A stretch of 45,842 bases of DNA from Gymnopilus junonius (lineage: Eukaryota > Basidiomycota > Agaricomycetes > Agaricales > Galerinaceae): the NCBI GenBank assembly GCA_015501075.1, contig JADNYJ010000268.1, positions 1 to 45,842 of the forward strand, in the 5' to 3' direction. A program made the translations under genes and the position numbers. The notes under the pieces are model-generated. The model was not told where the DNA came from. It made no database searches and saw only the letters and a list, made by a program, of their open reading frames with translations. Shown here piece by piece: positions 9,486 through 21,003 of the stretch; positions within the stretch are counted from its first letter, which is position 1, and each line of letters begins with the position of its first letter.

Positions 9486-9737
9486 TCATTCTTGTAGATT
9501 CTTTCCTGGAGCGGTACAAGGTGTGATGCAATTGCTATTTGGAAGAGCAATAAAATTATCTGCATCCTTCTTGCACAGTCCTTTTCGAAGATAGTCTTCT
9601 GCTATTTCGCATTCTGGAATAAAATGATATGGGCTTGAGCAGAATGCACAAGAATTCTGCTTGTAATTATTCTCGGGATTATTAGCATTGTGATTTGGGA
9701 TGACTGTCTGCTGAATGAGGGTCTCCATGCGCTTCAT
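9486..9737 (-). CDS. Gag nucleocapsid with CCHC zinc knuckle
   Basis: An 83-codon frame contains CAFCSSPYHFIPEC at 9,650-9,609, a C-X2-C-X4-H-X4-C knuckle typical of retrotransposon nucleocapsid, followed by CEIAEDYLRKGLCKKD, a common continuation in fungal Gag. The knuckle would bind the element's RNA during packaging. Confidence 0.75.
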   Translation of the reverse strand: MKRMETLIQQTVIPNHNANNPENNYKQNSCAFCSSPYHFIPECEIAEDYLRKGLCKKDADNFIALPNSNCITPCTAPGKNLQE

Positions 9738-9820
9738 TATTTCATTGATGAGGTTACTGACATTGAAGCCATTATTGTTTAGTGGTTGGTAGCTTGAGAA
9801 ATCATATTGTTCCTTCTTAA

Positions 9821-10822
9821 CTATTGGTTCAACTGATGATGATGAAGCTGGTGATGAGAATATGGAAGGTGGTTCCGAGGTTCCATAATTGCAAGAAAGA
9901 ATAAAGAGAGCAGCAGTTTGAATTTCCTCAAGAGCAAAGGATCATCAGTGTGATGCTTCAGATTTTCTGCGTATAGTTGATTGCGGACTTGTTTCCTAAA
10001 TGAGGAATGTAATCCTTGTATGAAGAAGCGGCTTATTTCCTGATCATTAATTTTCCCGGCATTCTTGAGGTAAATAGCCATAACGTAGAAGGACCTGTAA
10101 TAAATTCCAAACTGCTCGGAAGTTGCTATTTTAAACTCGGCTTGCCGTTCTATGAGCACTTCGAGATTTGATATAGTATAGCGGCGTTCTTCGGTAGCAC
10201 CAGGGTAGCATTAAATAGCTCAGTCTTGAATGTAGTCCAATCTGTTCCTTGAGAAGAAGGTAAAACTTTCCATAGTTGTTGTTCTTCAGGTGAGAGGTAA
10301 CGATAGCCCACTGAATTGTTTGTTGCACAGATAAATTATGAGCTTGAGCTAACTGCTCAACTTCATCCAGGTAACTAGCAAGGGAAATAGCCTTGCCATC
10401 GAATTTCGGAGCTGAAGGGTGGTGGACATTAGGCATGCCCAGTCCATTGCCATAGGTATTGCATTACTAGACATATTGGAAGTGTTGATAGTGTTAGAAA
10501 TGTTGGACAGGTTAGATGAGTTGGGTGTGCTATTATTATTCGTGCTTGAGTTCCCTTCTTGATCAGGCATTCCAATTTGGGACCAATCTACTGGGATAAA
10601 CCTGGGACGAGGTGGTGTTCTAGTTTCAGAGTCAGATGAAGATTCTTCCGAGGAAGGCGTTGAAATTTCGGATGACGAAATTTCGGTAGGCGAACAAAGT
10701 AAGAAGCTTCGTCGTAAGGTAACGGTCCGAATTCTAAATCCGTGGCGAAGAATTTCCGAACGTGGTTCCTTCAAGGAACAGTATAATTTGAGATTGAATG
10801 GGTGAGGTAAAAACCTAAACAA
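9821..10822 (-). pseudogene. Gag capsid region, frameshifted
   Basis: The capsid core is readable but spread over overlapping minus-strand frames: 10,822-10,349 (N-terminal Ser/Asn-rich part), 10,436-10,131 (APKFDGKAISLASYLDEVEQ and TIQWAI) and 10,159-9,821 (LIERQAEFKIATSEQFGIYY, then ISRFFIQGLHSSFR). The AP-FDGK-LxxYLDEVEQ opening is characteristic of basidiomycete Gypsy Gag. A further piece near 10,250-10,170 (LPSSQGTDWTTFKTELFNA) sits in a third register. At least three frame changes mean this copy cannot make full-length Gag as written. Confidence 0.65.
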
Positions 10823-10832
10823 GCCTTTGGAA

Positions 10833-10850
10833 CCCTCGCGGTGGGCTCCA
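10833..10850 (-). other. Primer-binding site of the LTR element
   Basis: Two bases inside the 5' LTR the minus strand reads TGGAGCCCACCGCGAGGG. Its complement ends in CCA and continues as GAACCCTCGCGGTGGGCTCCA-type sequence, which looks like a tRNA T-arm plus acceptor 3' end. The tRNA species was not determined. Confidence 0.6.
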
Positions 10851-10852
10851 GT

Positions 10853-11459
10853 TGTAGTTAAATGAGTTCGAGCGCGTCCGGAATGGGACTCGGTGACAAA
10901 CTCCGTTTGTCGATGGTTCCAATAGCGTGTGTAGGTGTAGACAATGAAGTAAAAATAGATGAGAGTTCCGGGAATGGTGAGAAAGTGAGGGAATTTGAGT
11001 ATCTTGAGTCAAAAATTGCAATATCTAAGTTGATTTCTATGCTTCTGAGGTGAGTTGTGGGATCGTATTCAACTGGAGAACTACAGTACACAAGTCTAGT
11101 ATTTATACTGTACCAAATAAGTGAAGAGTTTCAGGGAGAAGGAAATTTTTACAGAGGAAGAGAGGAAATTTTGAAATAAATGAAGTGAAATTTTATCGGA
11201 CCGAATGGTCATGGCTGAGCATATGGAAAGATCGTATTTTATGGGCTAAATGGAGAGGAATAAAATTTTATAAGTGATAAATGAGGGGGAAAGGATACCA
11301 GTTGCTTTTCGTTGTGAGGGATTACCACGTTCAGAGTTAACTCCGTCCGGCCATTGTTGCGCGCCATTGTTATCTTATCGAAGGCGCTTCCATACATCCG
11401 GTACGTTGATCCGACTCAATTTTCTCTGTTACGGACCTATGCTAATTGTCCTCCTTACA
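10853..11459 (-). repeat. 5' LTR (right)
   Basis: 607 bp, nearly identical to the left LTR with the same TG...CA ends. Differences include CpG-to-TpG/CpA changes near 11,241, 11,315 and 11,333 and a 2-bp GC insertion near 11,361. Confidence 0.9.
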
Positions 11460-11463
11460 GGTC

Positions 11464-11831
11464 AATTAAAATAAACAAATTATGAATGATAGAAAAGTGA
11501 TGAGTACACTGTTAACAGAGAAAAAACGCCGATTCTGAAGCACCTTCCTTCATAATTGAAACTGAAGGATCGTCCGTCGCTGCTGCAAAGGCATCTGACG
11601 TCCACCCCATGAGCGTACATATACATGAAGTACAACAATGTTCATGAAAAAAAACATCAGAAACCTGAGGAATAAAAATGAAGCACCTCCCACAATATAT
11701 ATATCGCATTCACTCGAAAAAAGGCAAGAAAAAATCAACCCAAACACCTTTCTCCCATCCACCCCATCCACCACCACCACCATCCACCAATGGTCAACAT
11801 GCAGCCACCAACCACCAACCATCACGGACTT
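11464..11831. other. Unique spacer between LTR element and tandem array
   Basis: This single-copy stretch is the left flank of the array and the presumed 3' flank of the first E copy. It contains a short AT run (11,696-11,705) and a Pro/His-rich frame that overlaps the array start. No gene is supported. Confidence 0.5.
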
Positions 11832-14778
11832 TCCTCCACCCCTTTACTTTCATCCCCCTCCCCCTCCCCCTCATCTGGATCTTTCAACCACCCATCATAA
11901 TCCACCCTAATCTCACTCTCCAGCAGCTTATTCACTTTCTCCACCTCCTTGGCGATGTTACTCTCAAACTGCGAGTTGTAGGCATACTTGAATGGGTTGG
12001 AGCTCGATGGTGTGCGGATATGCGCTTGGACTTGGACTTGGACTGGGGCTTGGAGGGGGCCATGGCCACGTCCATGAGCTAATGCATTCAAACTGGAAGG
12101 TGTACGTGCATAGTCAACATGAGCGAATGGATTGGAGGAAGAGGGTGTGAGCGCATGCCGAGGGTGCAGGTGAGAAGATGACGAGACCTGTGAATTTGAA
12201 TTCGACCTTGGAGAAGAAGGATGCGACCCATTCTGAGGTCGATGAGATGCAGATGTAGGTGCATCCCCAGTGGATGATTTAGGCACGTACACGCTCTCCC
12301 AGCTGTCTTTCGAACCTTGACTTATCCCTGGTGGAGGCGCATCTACACCCACGTTGGCGGTGGCAGCACCAGCACCAGCACCTCCAAAAGGACCCTGCTG
12401 CGTGGAAGTAGCCAAAGGTCTAAACTCAAACCCTTTCCCTAACCTCCCCTCACCCCCAAATACATCCAAGTCACCCGCAAGCTGATCAACCTCCTCCGAA
12501 TCATCATCGTCGCTTCCAGCAATAGACGACAGAGATTTAGCAGGCGAGGCTAAATCTACATCCACATCATATGGATCATACCCCCCCTCCCCACCAAAAA
12601 TGGAGTCGCGCTCAATCTCCCGGTGAAATTCACGCTCAAACTCGAGTTCGGGCACGGGAGGAGGAGGATCAGTGTATGGATCTACGTCTCCATGAGGATC
12701 TACTAGGTCGAGTAGGGAGTGAGGGTGTAGGAAGTTGTGGTTGTCTTCTGTGATGGGTAGGAATAGGCGGGGGCATTGGGGTATGAGTTGTTGCTGTGTG
12801 GGAAGCTGTTCGTGTTGGTGCTGTTGAGGCTTTGTGCGCTTTGTGGTTCATTCTGGATTTCAGCTTGCACTTGGCGTGCACTTTCGCCTGTAGCAGCATG
12901 GGCATTGGCTTCGACATGGGCACCGGCACCGCCACCAACACCGCTACCAACCCAGCCCTCCTCCAAATCCGATTCTGGCACCTCCCTGATACGTTCCACA
13001 GCAAACTTGCCCTTGCCCTTGGTAGGACTAGAAGCCGGCTTCATGCCCAACGCTGACACTGACGTCGACCCTGACACGGATGTACGCACTTTCTTCTTCT
13101 CCTTCTTCTTCCTATCACTCGCCAAAAGCTCTGTGAGTGTCGGCAATTTGTCCGCCCTTGTTGGAGGTGGGGGCTTGAAGGTGCTTGTGCCGCTGGTGGT
13201 GGAGGAACACCTGAAGACATTTCAGCTCTCGTTCCTCGCATAGAACCAGGAGTGGGAGTCGGTGTCGAAAGACTCCCAATCCCTGCTCCCTCACTTCTAC
13301 TAACTATAGGTGTAACATGATGAGCGGCAGCCTTCAGCATCCAGGACTTCTCGAAGCAGCAGCAGCTGCTAAAGCGAACCCAGTCAATGTCTGATGGTAA
13401 GGCGATTTATTCCTATTATCACCCATACCTGGACCAGGTGAAGGGGACGTTAACAGCTTCGTAGGCGGATAATGTCCTAGCTCGCTTTAAGGCGGTTCTA
13501 CGTCTTCTTCTTCTCTTCGATTTTGGTTAGCATTAGGGGTTAGTGGGGCGTTGGCATTGGCATTAGAGGTGCTGGGTTCATCGTGACGACGAGGTGTGAT
13601 GAAAGTGGGCTCGCGTTCGCGTTTGTTGTTCGCATTTATAACCGTCGGTGGACTGTCAGCACCAGCACCAGTACCAGCATTCCCCGCCGCTGGAGGAGCA
13701 GCATGACGCTTCCGTGTAGGAGTCGTAGGTGTAGGTATAGCAGGCAACGAAGCAGACACATTAAGCGGGGTCCGCATGGGTGTACCTGCAGGCGTATGCC
13801 TCCCATATGTCTTGGTGACGCGAGGAGAAAGGCACTGGCAGTGCAACATGAGGTGTCGCCGCTGAAGATGGTGACTGGATAGGTGATAAAGAGGTTGGGA
13901 GGCGACGTTGAGGGGGTGAGCTAGTAATACCAATCACGGCCTTTGAGGAGGAGGCAAACGGAGGTTTCGCAGGGAGTTTGGGGGTCGAAGTTAATATCTG
14001 GGAAGAGGAGAATGAAGGGAGGAAGGACTATTCTCCACGACGGGAAGAAAGATAAATTGAAAATTAAAAGGAAAATGAATCAGAAAGCAAAACGAAAGAA
14101 AAGAAAGAAAGAAAGAATCAAATTAGACACGATACACAATATCAAATGAAAAGGAAAAGAGCTCACAGCGTCTGGGAGGTCGTCTATCCTTTGAACCTCC
14201 CTTTCTTTATTCTTGTCCCTTGTTCTTGGAGGAAGATGGTTCAGGTGGTACGTCACCACCAGGAGGACCATTGGAACGGTCTGCAGAAGACTGCTTGATG
14301 TGGTCAGCATTACCAGTGGGTTTGCTGGGTTTACCAACTGTGCTGTTCGTGTTCTGACTCGCACGCTTGACGACTCCAAACCAAAGGGAGCAGCGTCCCT
14401 CAGAGGATCGGAGAGGGAGGAAGAAGCGCGAGTTGGTTCTTGATCTGAGTAGCACTAGCCTTGAGAGTCACCTTAGCTTGGGGTTGTTCGACTTGGTTGG
14501 AAGTGCTCGGTTCATGAGGCACAGGCACACCCACATCGACATGAACCGAACCAACCGGATGACCGTCGATCGCCAAACTCGGGCCTTTACTAGGCGGCAG
14601 CACCCTCCTCTGCCAATTCTCCACTGTGTCCTTGAGTCTCCTTTCCTGCAGATATTCCTTCTCCCACTCATCCCACTCGCCCTCCGTCTTGGCATTGATC
14701 CATCTCCGGCAGCTCCGGGGGCCTCCTGTCCGTTCACATCCCCGACCAATGACCGTACTGCCCGCTTGTCGACTCCAT
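11822..14778 (-). pseudogene. E copy 1: disordered Ser/Pro-rich protein, broken
   Basis: Exon 1 is 14,778-14,167. A 169-nt intron follows (14,166-13,998; GTGAGC donor, CCCAG acceptor). Exon 2 runs 13,997-11,822 and ends EESP-stop. The intact ancestor would be roughly 900 residues, low-complexity and likely disordered. It has an acidic/Trp start (EWDEWEKEYL), Ser/Thr/Pro-rich stretches, a Lys-rich patch (DRKKKEKKKVRTS) that could be a nuclear signal, and a C-terminal segment FESNIAKEVEKVNKLLESEI that could form a helix. No known domain is recognised. At least five frame breaks are visible against the other units, near 12,754, 13,174, 13,343, 13,489 and 13,830. The longest open piece is 277 codons (12,655-11,822). 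Confidence 0.6.
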
Positions 14779-14851
14779 CTTGAGCTGTGCTCCGTTCCTC
14801 TCTATACCCCGATGGGCAACTTACAACAGCCCGTGTATGCGTGGGGCTACA

Positions 14852-14860
14852 TAGTGACTA
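14852..14860. other. Deletion junction in H copy 1
   Basis: GGGCTACATAG is joined directly to TGACTACTTCCTGC. Units 2-4 have about 170 bp here containing an intron (GTAAGT...CAG) and the start of the next exon. Confidence 0.7.
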
Positions 14861-15141
14861 CTTCCTGCAGCAATTATGACAGGCTGGGATGACTGGTCAG
14901 GATGGAATTTGGGTGTGAGGGAAGATGTTTCCTCATGTCAGGCGTAGAGGAGTGTGCACGCCACCACCGACACTGCCAGAATTGTATGCTGTCCATGCAG
15001 ACAAGGCCCAGGTAAATTTTCATGTTTTCTTCTTTCAGGCACAATTACTCACCTGGTATTTCTCTCCAGCTCGATATCCACGACCCCAGCCTCGATCTAC
15101 CCTCCATCCGCCAGCCAGTCGTCCAGATCATAGACAGCAGT

Positions 15142-15164
15142 CTCGACTACTTCCTGTAGTCGAG
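15142..15164. repeat. Hairpin overlapping a stop codon (H copy 1, module 2)
   Basis: CTCGACTA and TAGTCGAG form perfect 8-bp arms around a CTTCCTG loop. The TAG of the 3' arm is the stop after DYFL in the module frame. Equivalent hairpins are at 24,481-24,503, 33,980-34,002 and 43,561-43,583. Confidence 0.75.
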
Positions 15165-16162
15165 ATCTACGTGATGACAATTCTGATGGACTGACATGGC
15201 CGGTCAGGATGGTATTGAAGATGAGGGTGGTTGTTTCCTCATATCAGGCATAGAGCAGCGTGCACGCCACTGCCACCACCATCACCATAGGTTGTCCAGC
15301 TAGTCAGCGGTGCTGGGCGAAAGACCATGGAGACGAGGCCCAGGTATGTTTCATGTCTTTTTCATCTTCTTCTACGCACGAGCATTCACCCTAGTACTTC
15401 CCTCCAGACCGACCTCCACCATCAACGACCACAACCTCGATGGTACCATCCTCCATCCGCCAGCCAGTTGTCAAGGTCATAGATGGCGGTCTCCACTACT
15501 GGCTGTAGTCGAGATTCACGCGTTGATGACTGCCAGAGGCGTGCGATGAAGTAATCCGGAGGAGGATGGGAAGCCGCCTTACAAGTCATGGCGAAGCCAC
15601 CATCACCGAGTCGCTTCCTCCCTCTCTTCTCCGCTCCACCTCCATCTCTCGCCCAGCAGGACACGACGTCTTCAACATCGTACAGCCCTCTCAACCGCTT
15701 CCAGTGTCCTCAAGGACTGTCTAGACACATCGAGCAACGGCGGGGTAGCCGAATACTTGCTGCCGGTCGGCTGTGGAGGCATTCTTGGTCGGGTCAGGCG
15801 TTCATAGCTGCTGCAGAGCTATGCCAAGGTAAGATTTCATTCGACATATTCGCTCTGATGTGTTACTCACCTGTTTCTTCTCCAGCTCGATCTCCACCTG
15901 CTCTCTCCTCGATATACCGCCTTCGACTCATCATCCAGGCACCAAGAATGGTGTTGATGTAGTTGGGATTTGCATGTTTGGGGAGTGTTGAAGCCTTGGG
16001 ATTCCGTACCATACGCAAAACTCAGCCCAGGTAAGTTCTGACTTGAAATCTTTCTTTCAGCGCATTCACTCACCTAGGAAACATTTGCAGCCTGCCCTTC
16101 ACCCTCTGCTTGATGGGTCGTCCTCCACTTGTCGACCAGCTAGCAAGAGCACGGACAGCGGT

Positions 16163-16185
16163 CTCGACTATTTCCTCTAGTCGAG
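16163..16185. repeat. Hairpin overlapping a stop codon (H copy 1, module 5)
   Basis: The same 8-bp arms with a different loop (TTTCCTC), so arms are kept while the loop changes. Equivalents are at 25,520-25,542, 35,009-35,031 and 44,605-44,627. Confidence 0.75.
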
Positions 16186-16394
16186 ATGTGCTCGTTACCG
16201 ATCATCAATGCCTCGGAATTTGAGTTCCGGAAGGGTTCGAGGACGAAGAAGCCATGTACCGGGTGTGGAGGTGCGTGCTCGCCTCCAGCGATCTGTGTGT
16301 GGTGTTGGAGATGTTGGGGAAGGAGGGATGTATGTGGTAAGTGCTTGTTGATCTCGGACTTGTGTTCATTCACTCACTTATGCATCCCTTTCAG

Positions 16395-16500
16395 CTCGAC
16401 TCCGCCGTCGTCCTCTCTCTCTCTGCCGTCGTCCTTTCTCTCCGCCGTCATCCTCTCTCTCTCCGCCATCATCTTCTCTCTCTCTGTCGACGTCGTGCCG
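16395..16500 (+). repeat. CT-rich 21-bp minisatellite (unit 1)
   Basis: About 21-bp units of the form CCGCCGTCATCCTCTCTCTCT lie inside an H exon. The equivalents are about 25,782-25,900, 35,270-35,440 (longest, partly rearranged) and 44,838-44,935. Repeat number differs between units. In one frame it encodes LSAVILS repeats. Confidence 0.75.
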
Positions 16501-17424
16501 CCCTCCTCTATCACCCAAGGTGACGACCCTCACCTGCAACTTCCAGTCCGCGATCACAGTCGTCATCAGCGTCTGCCTGTGCAAATGACCAGTAAGAATG
16601 ATTTTGGAAGGAGATGAGGTCGAGGAAGGGACTTACCAGGTCATGGAGGCCGTACATGTCGCCACTGACTTCTGTGCGCCGTTCCTCTCATCCAGAGGCG
16701 CTGGAGATGTGTGGCGAATTGGAAGGAACGTGGTAAGTGCCGATTCATTCCAAACAATTATCTGTGCACTCACTTCTCACTTTCCTCTTTCCGGTTCATT
16801 TTGGCCGACAAAGATGGACAGCGGTCTCGACTATTTCTCGTCAGTTCGGTAAGTTATTACTCATCACTTTTTCTCCTTGAGGTACTCACCTTGTATTTTA
16901 CAGCTCCTGCTGACTCTCCCTCAACCGTGTTTGCGTGTGATCGTCGGTGCCGCGGATGTCCAAGCCTGCTCATTGCCCGTTGAAGGGGCGTGTGCTACGG
17001 TAAGTCAACCTGTAATTGGGAATAGCGATTTAATGCTTACCTTCAATTTATCTAGTCGCGCACTTCCTGCTCTGTCGTTATGAGAGCTTGGCACCGGCGA
17101 CTTTGATATTCAAGCAACGAATGCAGGTTGAAGAGTCGAGTTAGGTGAAGGTCAAGTCGGCGTCTCCACTGCTGGTCAGGCTCTACGTGACGGAGGTGAG
17201 CATTTGCTCTGTGCTTGAGTATATGATGTTTCTTACCTTTTGAACTGTTGTAGCTACTTTCCATTCCTTATTGATTGCGTCCCAAGAGCACAATCAAGCC
17301 TCAATGCAAGGGAAATGCTCGACGGCGGCGGCGTTGTCATCTTCGTTTTTTTGGCAGCGAGGTATGCGATGGGTCAGAAAAGAATGAAGAGGAGGAAGAG
17401 GAAGGAGAGAAGGCGAAGTACTGA

Positions 17425-20400
17425 AGAGGGAAGACCAGATGGTGAGGACTAAACCAGCAAAGCCAATACCTCTTATATACGTTTTTGGGCCAACCTGTAT
17501 TTAGTCGATATCAAGCGAGCTAAGGTTCTTCCTCGCATATTGGATTTCATTTGGACCCTAGACCGACAAGCGGGGCAGCGGATAAGAGGCGGCAGAGACG
17601 GGCGGTTGATCGGAAGCACCGGAAATGGATGTGTAGACGAAATTGGACTTGTTCGTTGGAATAGAATCGACTGTCTGCTGCTGCCATTGAACACTTGGTG
17701 TACTGTACTTTCAGTGGCGTATAATGGTAGCACTGTTTTCTTTCCACTGTTCAAGTCAGAATTTGTTGGAGAGATTGTTTTGCGCAAGACTCATTACACT
17801 AAATTGAACAGCCCTGAAAAAGCCATTCTGCCCAATCTCGAGAACTGGGTATCTCAGAACTGCAAAACACGGACAACACATTTCATTTGGGTCCTTGAGA
17901 AGTCTCCTGCCATCAGGCCTCAAACAATACGCCTGGCAAGAACTGTCAAAAATTGACGAGAAACAAGAATGAGCTGCTTCAACAGAGTCGAGAACAACAA
18001 AAAGAACCATAACATACAGTCTTCCACTGCTAGTGGCAAAAATTTTCAGCTTCTTAGCGTCTTTGATGGATAACGTACAGTGGAACCGAACACCGAAGAA
18101 GTCTCGTTTATGCCGTATTTTGTGTTTGAGCGCAGAATTGGGGACGGAGGAGAAGTGATGGGAGGTGCATGTGTGCTCCGAGTTCCGTACCTTCAAATTT
18201 TTTTTGGCTGGAGTGTCGGATACCAGCCATGTCCTGTTTCATCGGATAGTTAGCCGGCTGTAGTCTCTGTTTCATAATTTGAAGCTGATTCTTTCTTGGG
18301 GAAGAATGATGTTTCTATCAAACCCAGGAAGAGGTTACCGAGGTGGTCTTCGACTGCTTTGCAAATATTTTCTTCCATTGAGGACCAATGGAACAGATCC
18401 ATGCCTTGTTAAATGAGCATGCACTTGATCTACATAACAAATTAGAAGTAGAGGAATGAGCTAGTGATTTCATAGGTAATACAAAGAAATGACGGGGAAG
18501 GAACAGATGGGCGCTTAATAGTATACATCATTCAAATCCGTCAATATGCAGATTGCTTCAGCTGACTTTTGGATAGCATCTAATGCTATATACTGCTCCA
18601 AATGTTATTTTACTTGCTTCGTTCTACTCTTCCACTTCTGTTTCGATATGGTATATCTATATACATCAAACTAAGAAAAATGCAAGCAACAAATGTTTGC
18701 AGTGTGGGTTCTTGCAGATGTTCTGAAAATAGACTATTTACGAGGGCTGTATCCTTCTTATTCCTTTCATTATTGAATATAGGTCTATTGATATTAGACT
18801 GGTACACTGACTTCATGTTGTGCTTGGATACTCATAGTCACACTATGTCGAAATGAAATGACATTGACAACAATTATTTAATTCCATTCCTTCAGTCTGA
18901 AGCCCCACTTTGTAGAGCCGAACAACTGACAAATAAAAAAGGAAGAAAGGGCACTTCCAGGAGTGGATGGGGGGATGGAGGAGAGGGTGGACTAACATTT
19001 TACAATTCAGCAGATGACTCATGGTGACCATGAGCATCTAAATTCTGGCAAAGATTTATTCTGAGCTCGAATTTGGCTTTGTTCAGCTGATCCGAGTCCA
19101 GCCATGCGATGGAAATGTGGATATCAGGCAAATTTGATGGATGCCTATCACGGCCATATTTTTAGTGCTCCAGACCCATATGACTGTAAATACGGTGATG
19201 GTGCACAGCTCTAATGAATCAGTCACTGATATCGAGGACAGTATTATTTGTATATTTAAATAACTCAATGGACCAAAAAAAATACCTTTACAAATCAGTC
19301 CATGATTTACTGAGCAAGGACGTCACCGAAGGGTATCGGCTTCGACTTGGAACAGGACTAAAAAGAGGAAATAAGTACTAGTGAGAAAGAACACATCATT
19401 GATTCCAAGAGATGTGAGGACGTGTTGTGAGCTCAGAATGTCAGAATTCTTGGCAGGTTAGAACACTAGAAGAAATTAGGGTATGGAGACATGAGTTCTC
19501 AGAAGGCAATAAATTGTTGTGCGGCACCTAAGAAGTCTCCTCAGACTTGTGTGGATGCAGAAACTAAAATAGTCCTCGATCAAAGTGGGCTCGGCAAATT
19601 CAATCTGAACGAAGGATGGGATGAAAGTCTACAGTGTTAATAGATATTGAGGAAAACCTGCAGGCATAACATTGGCAATGTAGATGTTGGCATTTTTTTG
19701 GTATAGCATAGGATGAGGGGGACAAAGTGTCAGAGTAGTTTAAATTATGACCGGAAGAAAGAAGGACTTGAAATGAAACTAGAAGCACAATACGTAACAA
19801 GGAGATTAGGAGTTTCAAGTTTATGAGACAACTCCAGTGGAATAACGGAAGGAAATTTGAGAGGACAACATATCTTTCAGAGGAAGGCCCAAGCAAAATA
19901 TGCATTGGGCAGAGAGAAATTTCAAGTTGAGCATAGATTTGAATAAATATCAATTTGAAAGAAAATATTGAAAAGATTGCGGAAAGAAGGACAGAGGTAC
20001 AATGATGCAGAATGTCGTAAGTGAAGTATTGATGTGTGGATGATCAGTAAGAAGCAATGTAAGATGTGTTGGAGAAGCATGGGAAGATGTGGCAAGTGGG
20101 ACCGAAAAAAAGAAGCAACAGAGAAAGGAAAAGGTATAAAGAGACGAGGAATTGAAGGAAGTGGTGTCGCTTCCTCTACTATTATGCCGAAACTCTGACA
20201 CTATGTTGAATGATGGAACGGTCATCAATCCAACTCAATACTTGCCTGAAGGTGTCGACCGTACATAGCGCTCGGAGATAAGATTTGCTCGAGGGCAGGT
20301 CTCAGCAGGTTGTCGAGGTGAGTAGAACATTCCGTCATTGGATAGAGAAGGAGATACTTATGGTACTGCAAAATAGGCCAGCCATCGAAAGAAGGTTGGA

Positions 20401-20522
20401 GACAGTCTGAGCAACTGGGATGCAAGGTGGGTGTCAAAAGTCTTTTATTTTCCGAGTTCCTGGATCTGACTTGTTTACTCAAAGGTTTGATTTGAACGGT
20501 CAACTGGTTGAATAAGGTGAGT
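17425..20522. other. Unit 1 spacer between H and F: small ORFs, no recognised gene
   Basis: Overlapping frames recur in other units: a 138-codon plus frame (17,540-17,956; same length in unit 3 at 36,522-36,938) and a 146-codon minus frame (17,756-18,196; same length at 36,738-37,178). Shorter ones are 18,602-18,856 (+), 19,037-18,843 (-) and 20,503-20,225 (-, ending GRHLQASIELD). Length is retained but many changes are amino-acid replacing, and neither strand shows clear codon bias. There are no motifs or transmembrane families I recognise. Confidence 0.35.
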
Positions 20523-20972
20523 TCAAATCAACATTTTTATTGTGACCGAGACAGCGGGCAGCAAGGATTGAGGTAAGTCAGTACAAATGATATCTTTATG
20601 CTGAGTCTGCCCCGAGGTGCTGATATGCAGACCTGACAAGTACAAGACTGAGAGAAGCTGACCGAGAGAAGCAGAGCTAACGAAGCAAGAGAATGGCAGC
20701 AATGTACTGACCCTGACATAGATGTCAGACAACAGGACACCAGGCCAACAAAAAGGTGAGCTGACTTACCTGTGCCACTGACCCCATTTCCCCTCATACG
20801 AGCCCTTCGGGGGAGGGGAAACTATGCCAGTCTGAGAAAAGAAAGAGTGAAGAGCGAGTTGGAGATGCACTTTTTCAACTAGTCTATACCTTATATGGTT
20901 TAGTGTATTCCAAAAATGTCCTGTTTGCATCGTGTGTGCCTGGATTCCCAGCGAAAAAAGGAAATTATCCAT
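20523..20972 (-). CDS. F copy 1: small two-exon candidate gene
   Basis: Exon 1 (20,972-20,770) and exon 2 (20,712-20,523) join across a 57-nt intron with GTAAGT donor, CTGAC branch point and CAG acceptor, giving a 130-residue protein with no recognised domain. Exon 1 contains TQTGIVSPPPKG-like sequence. The 68-codon exon-1 frame, including its donor, is kept with no indel in units 2 (30,467) and 3 (40,071), while neighbouring sequence is full of indels. However, most differences between the copies change the amino acid, so purifying selection is not evident. Exon 2 is open only in this unit: it is deleted in unit 2 and stopped by a one-base insertion in unit 3. Confidence 0.35.
20787..20823. 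repeat. Stem-loop within F exon 1
   Basis: TTTCCCCTC pairs with GAGGGGAAA, with an inner CCC-TTC-GGG hairpin. It is present in all three complete units. It could be structural in the transcript or incidental. Confidence 0.4.
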
Positions 20973-21003
20973 TTGAGGCTATCTCGGTAGATGGCACAAC
21001 TAA

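Larger units (their letters stand above)
7258..11459 (-). mobile_element. Non-autonomous Ty3/Gypsy-like LTR retrotransposon (gag-protease only)
   Basis: The element is 4,202 bp, transcribed leftwards, with LTRs at both ends (TG...CA termini). GGTC lies directly outside each end (7,254-7,257 and 11,460-11,463), a 4-bp target duplication. Internal order on the minus strand: primer-binding site, gag-like capsid, CCHC knuckle, retropepsin with DEGS, an unassigned C-terminal ORF, and a purine tract (GGGAGG at 7,866-7,861) next to the 3' LTR. The ~3-kb interior has no room for, and shows no trace of, reverse transcriptase (no YxDD), RNase H or integrase. The gag-protease frame changes several times, so protein would also have to come from a relative. 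LTRs differ by only a few sites, so insertion is fairly recent. Confidence 0.85.
14812..17424 (+). pseudogene. H copy 1: divergent multi-intron gene with repeated exon modules
   Basis: The plus strand shows a chain of canonical introns (about 51-65 nt; GTAAGT/GTATGT donors, CTCAC or CTTAC branch points, CAG acceptors) spaced by 100-300-nt exons. Examples begin at 15,012, 15,343 and 15,829. Upstream exons repeat one module: (xAQ or xAK) then a phase-0 intron then (I/L)D(I/L)H...PPSIRQPV...SGLDYFL-stop. The stop sits in a perfect hairpin at 15,142-15,164 and 16,163-16,185. The final exon, after a GTGAGC intron, reads ATFHSLLIASQEHNQ and ends in a Glu-rich acidic tail. In this copy about 170 bp at 14,852 are missing, removing the first intron. 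A one-base change near 17,350 shifts the acidic tail. No family is recognised. Confidence 0.5.

Noticed and set aside
12571..12753. 60-codon plus-strand ORF, identical at 31,233-31,415
   Set aside because: It is antisense to the Glu/Asp/Ser-rich part of E. Conservation is explained by E and by the recent duplication.
20787..20823. Stem-loop considered as a terminator or riboswitch
   Set aside because: It lies inside a candidate exon, the organism is a eukaryote, and no T-tract or known aptamer is seen. Kept only as a structural repeat.
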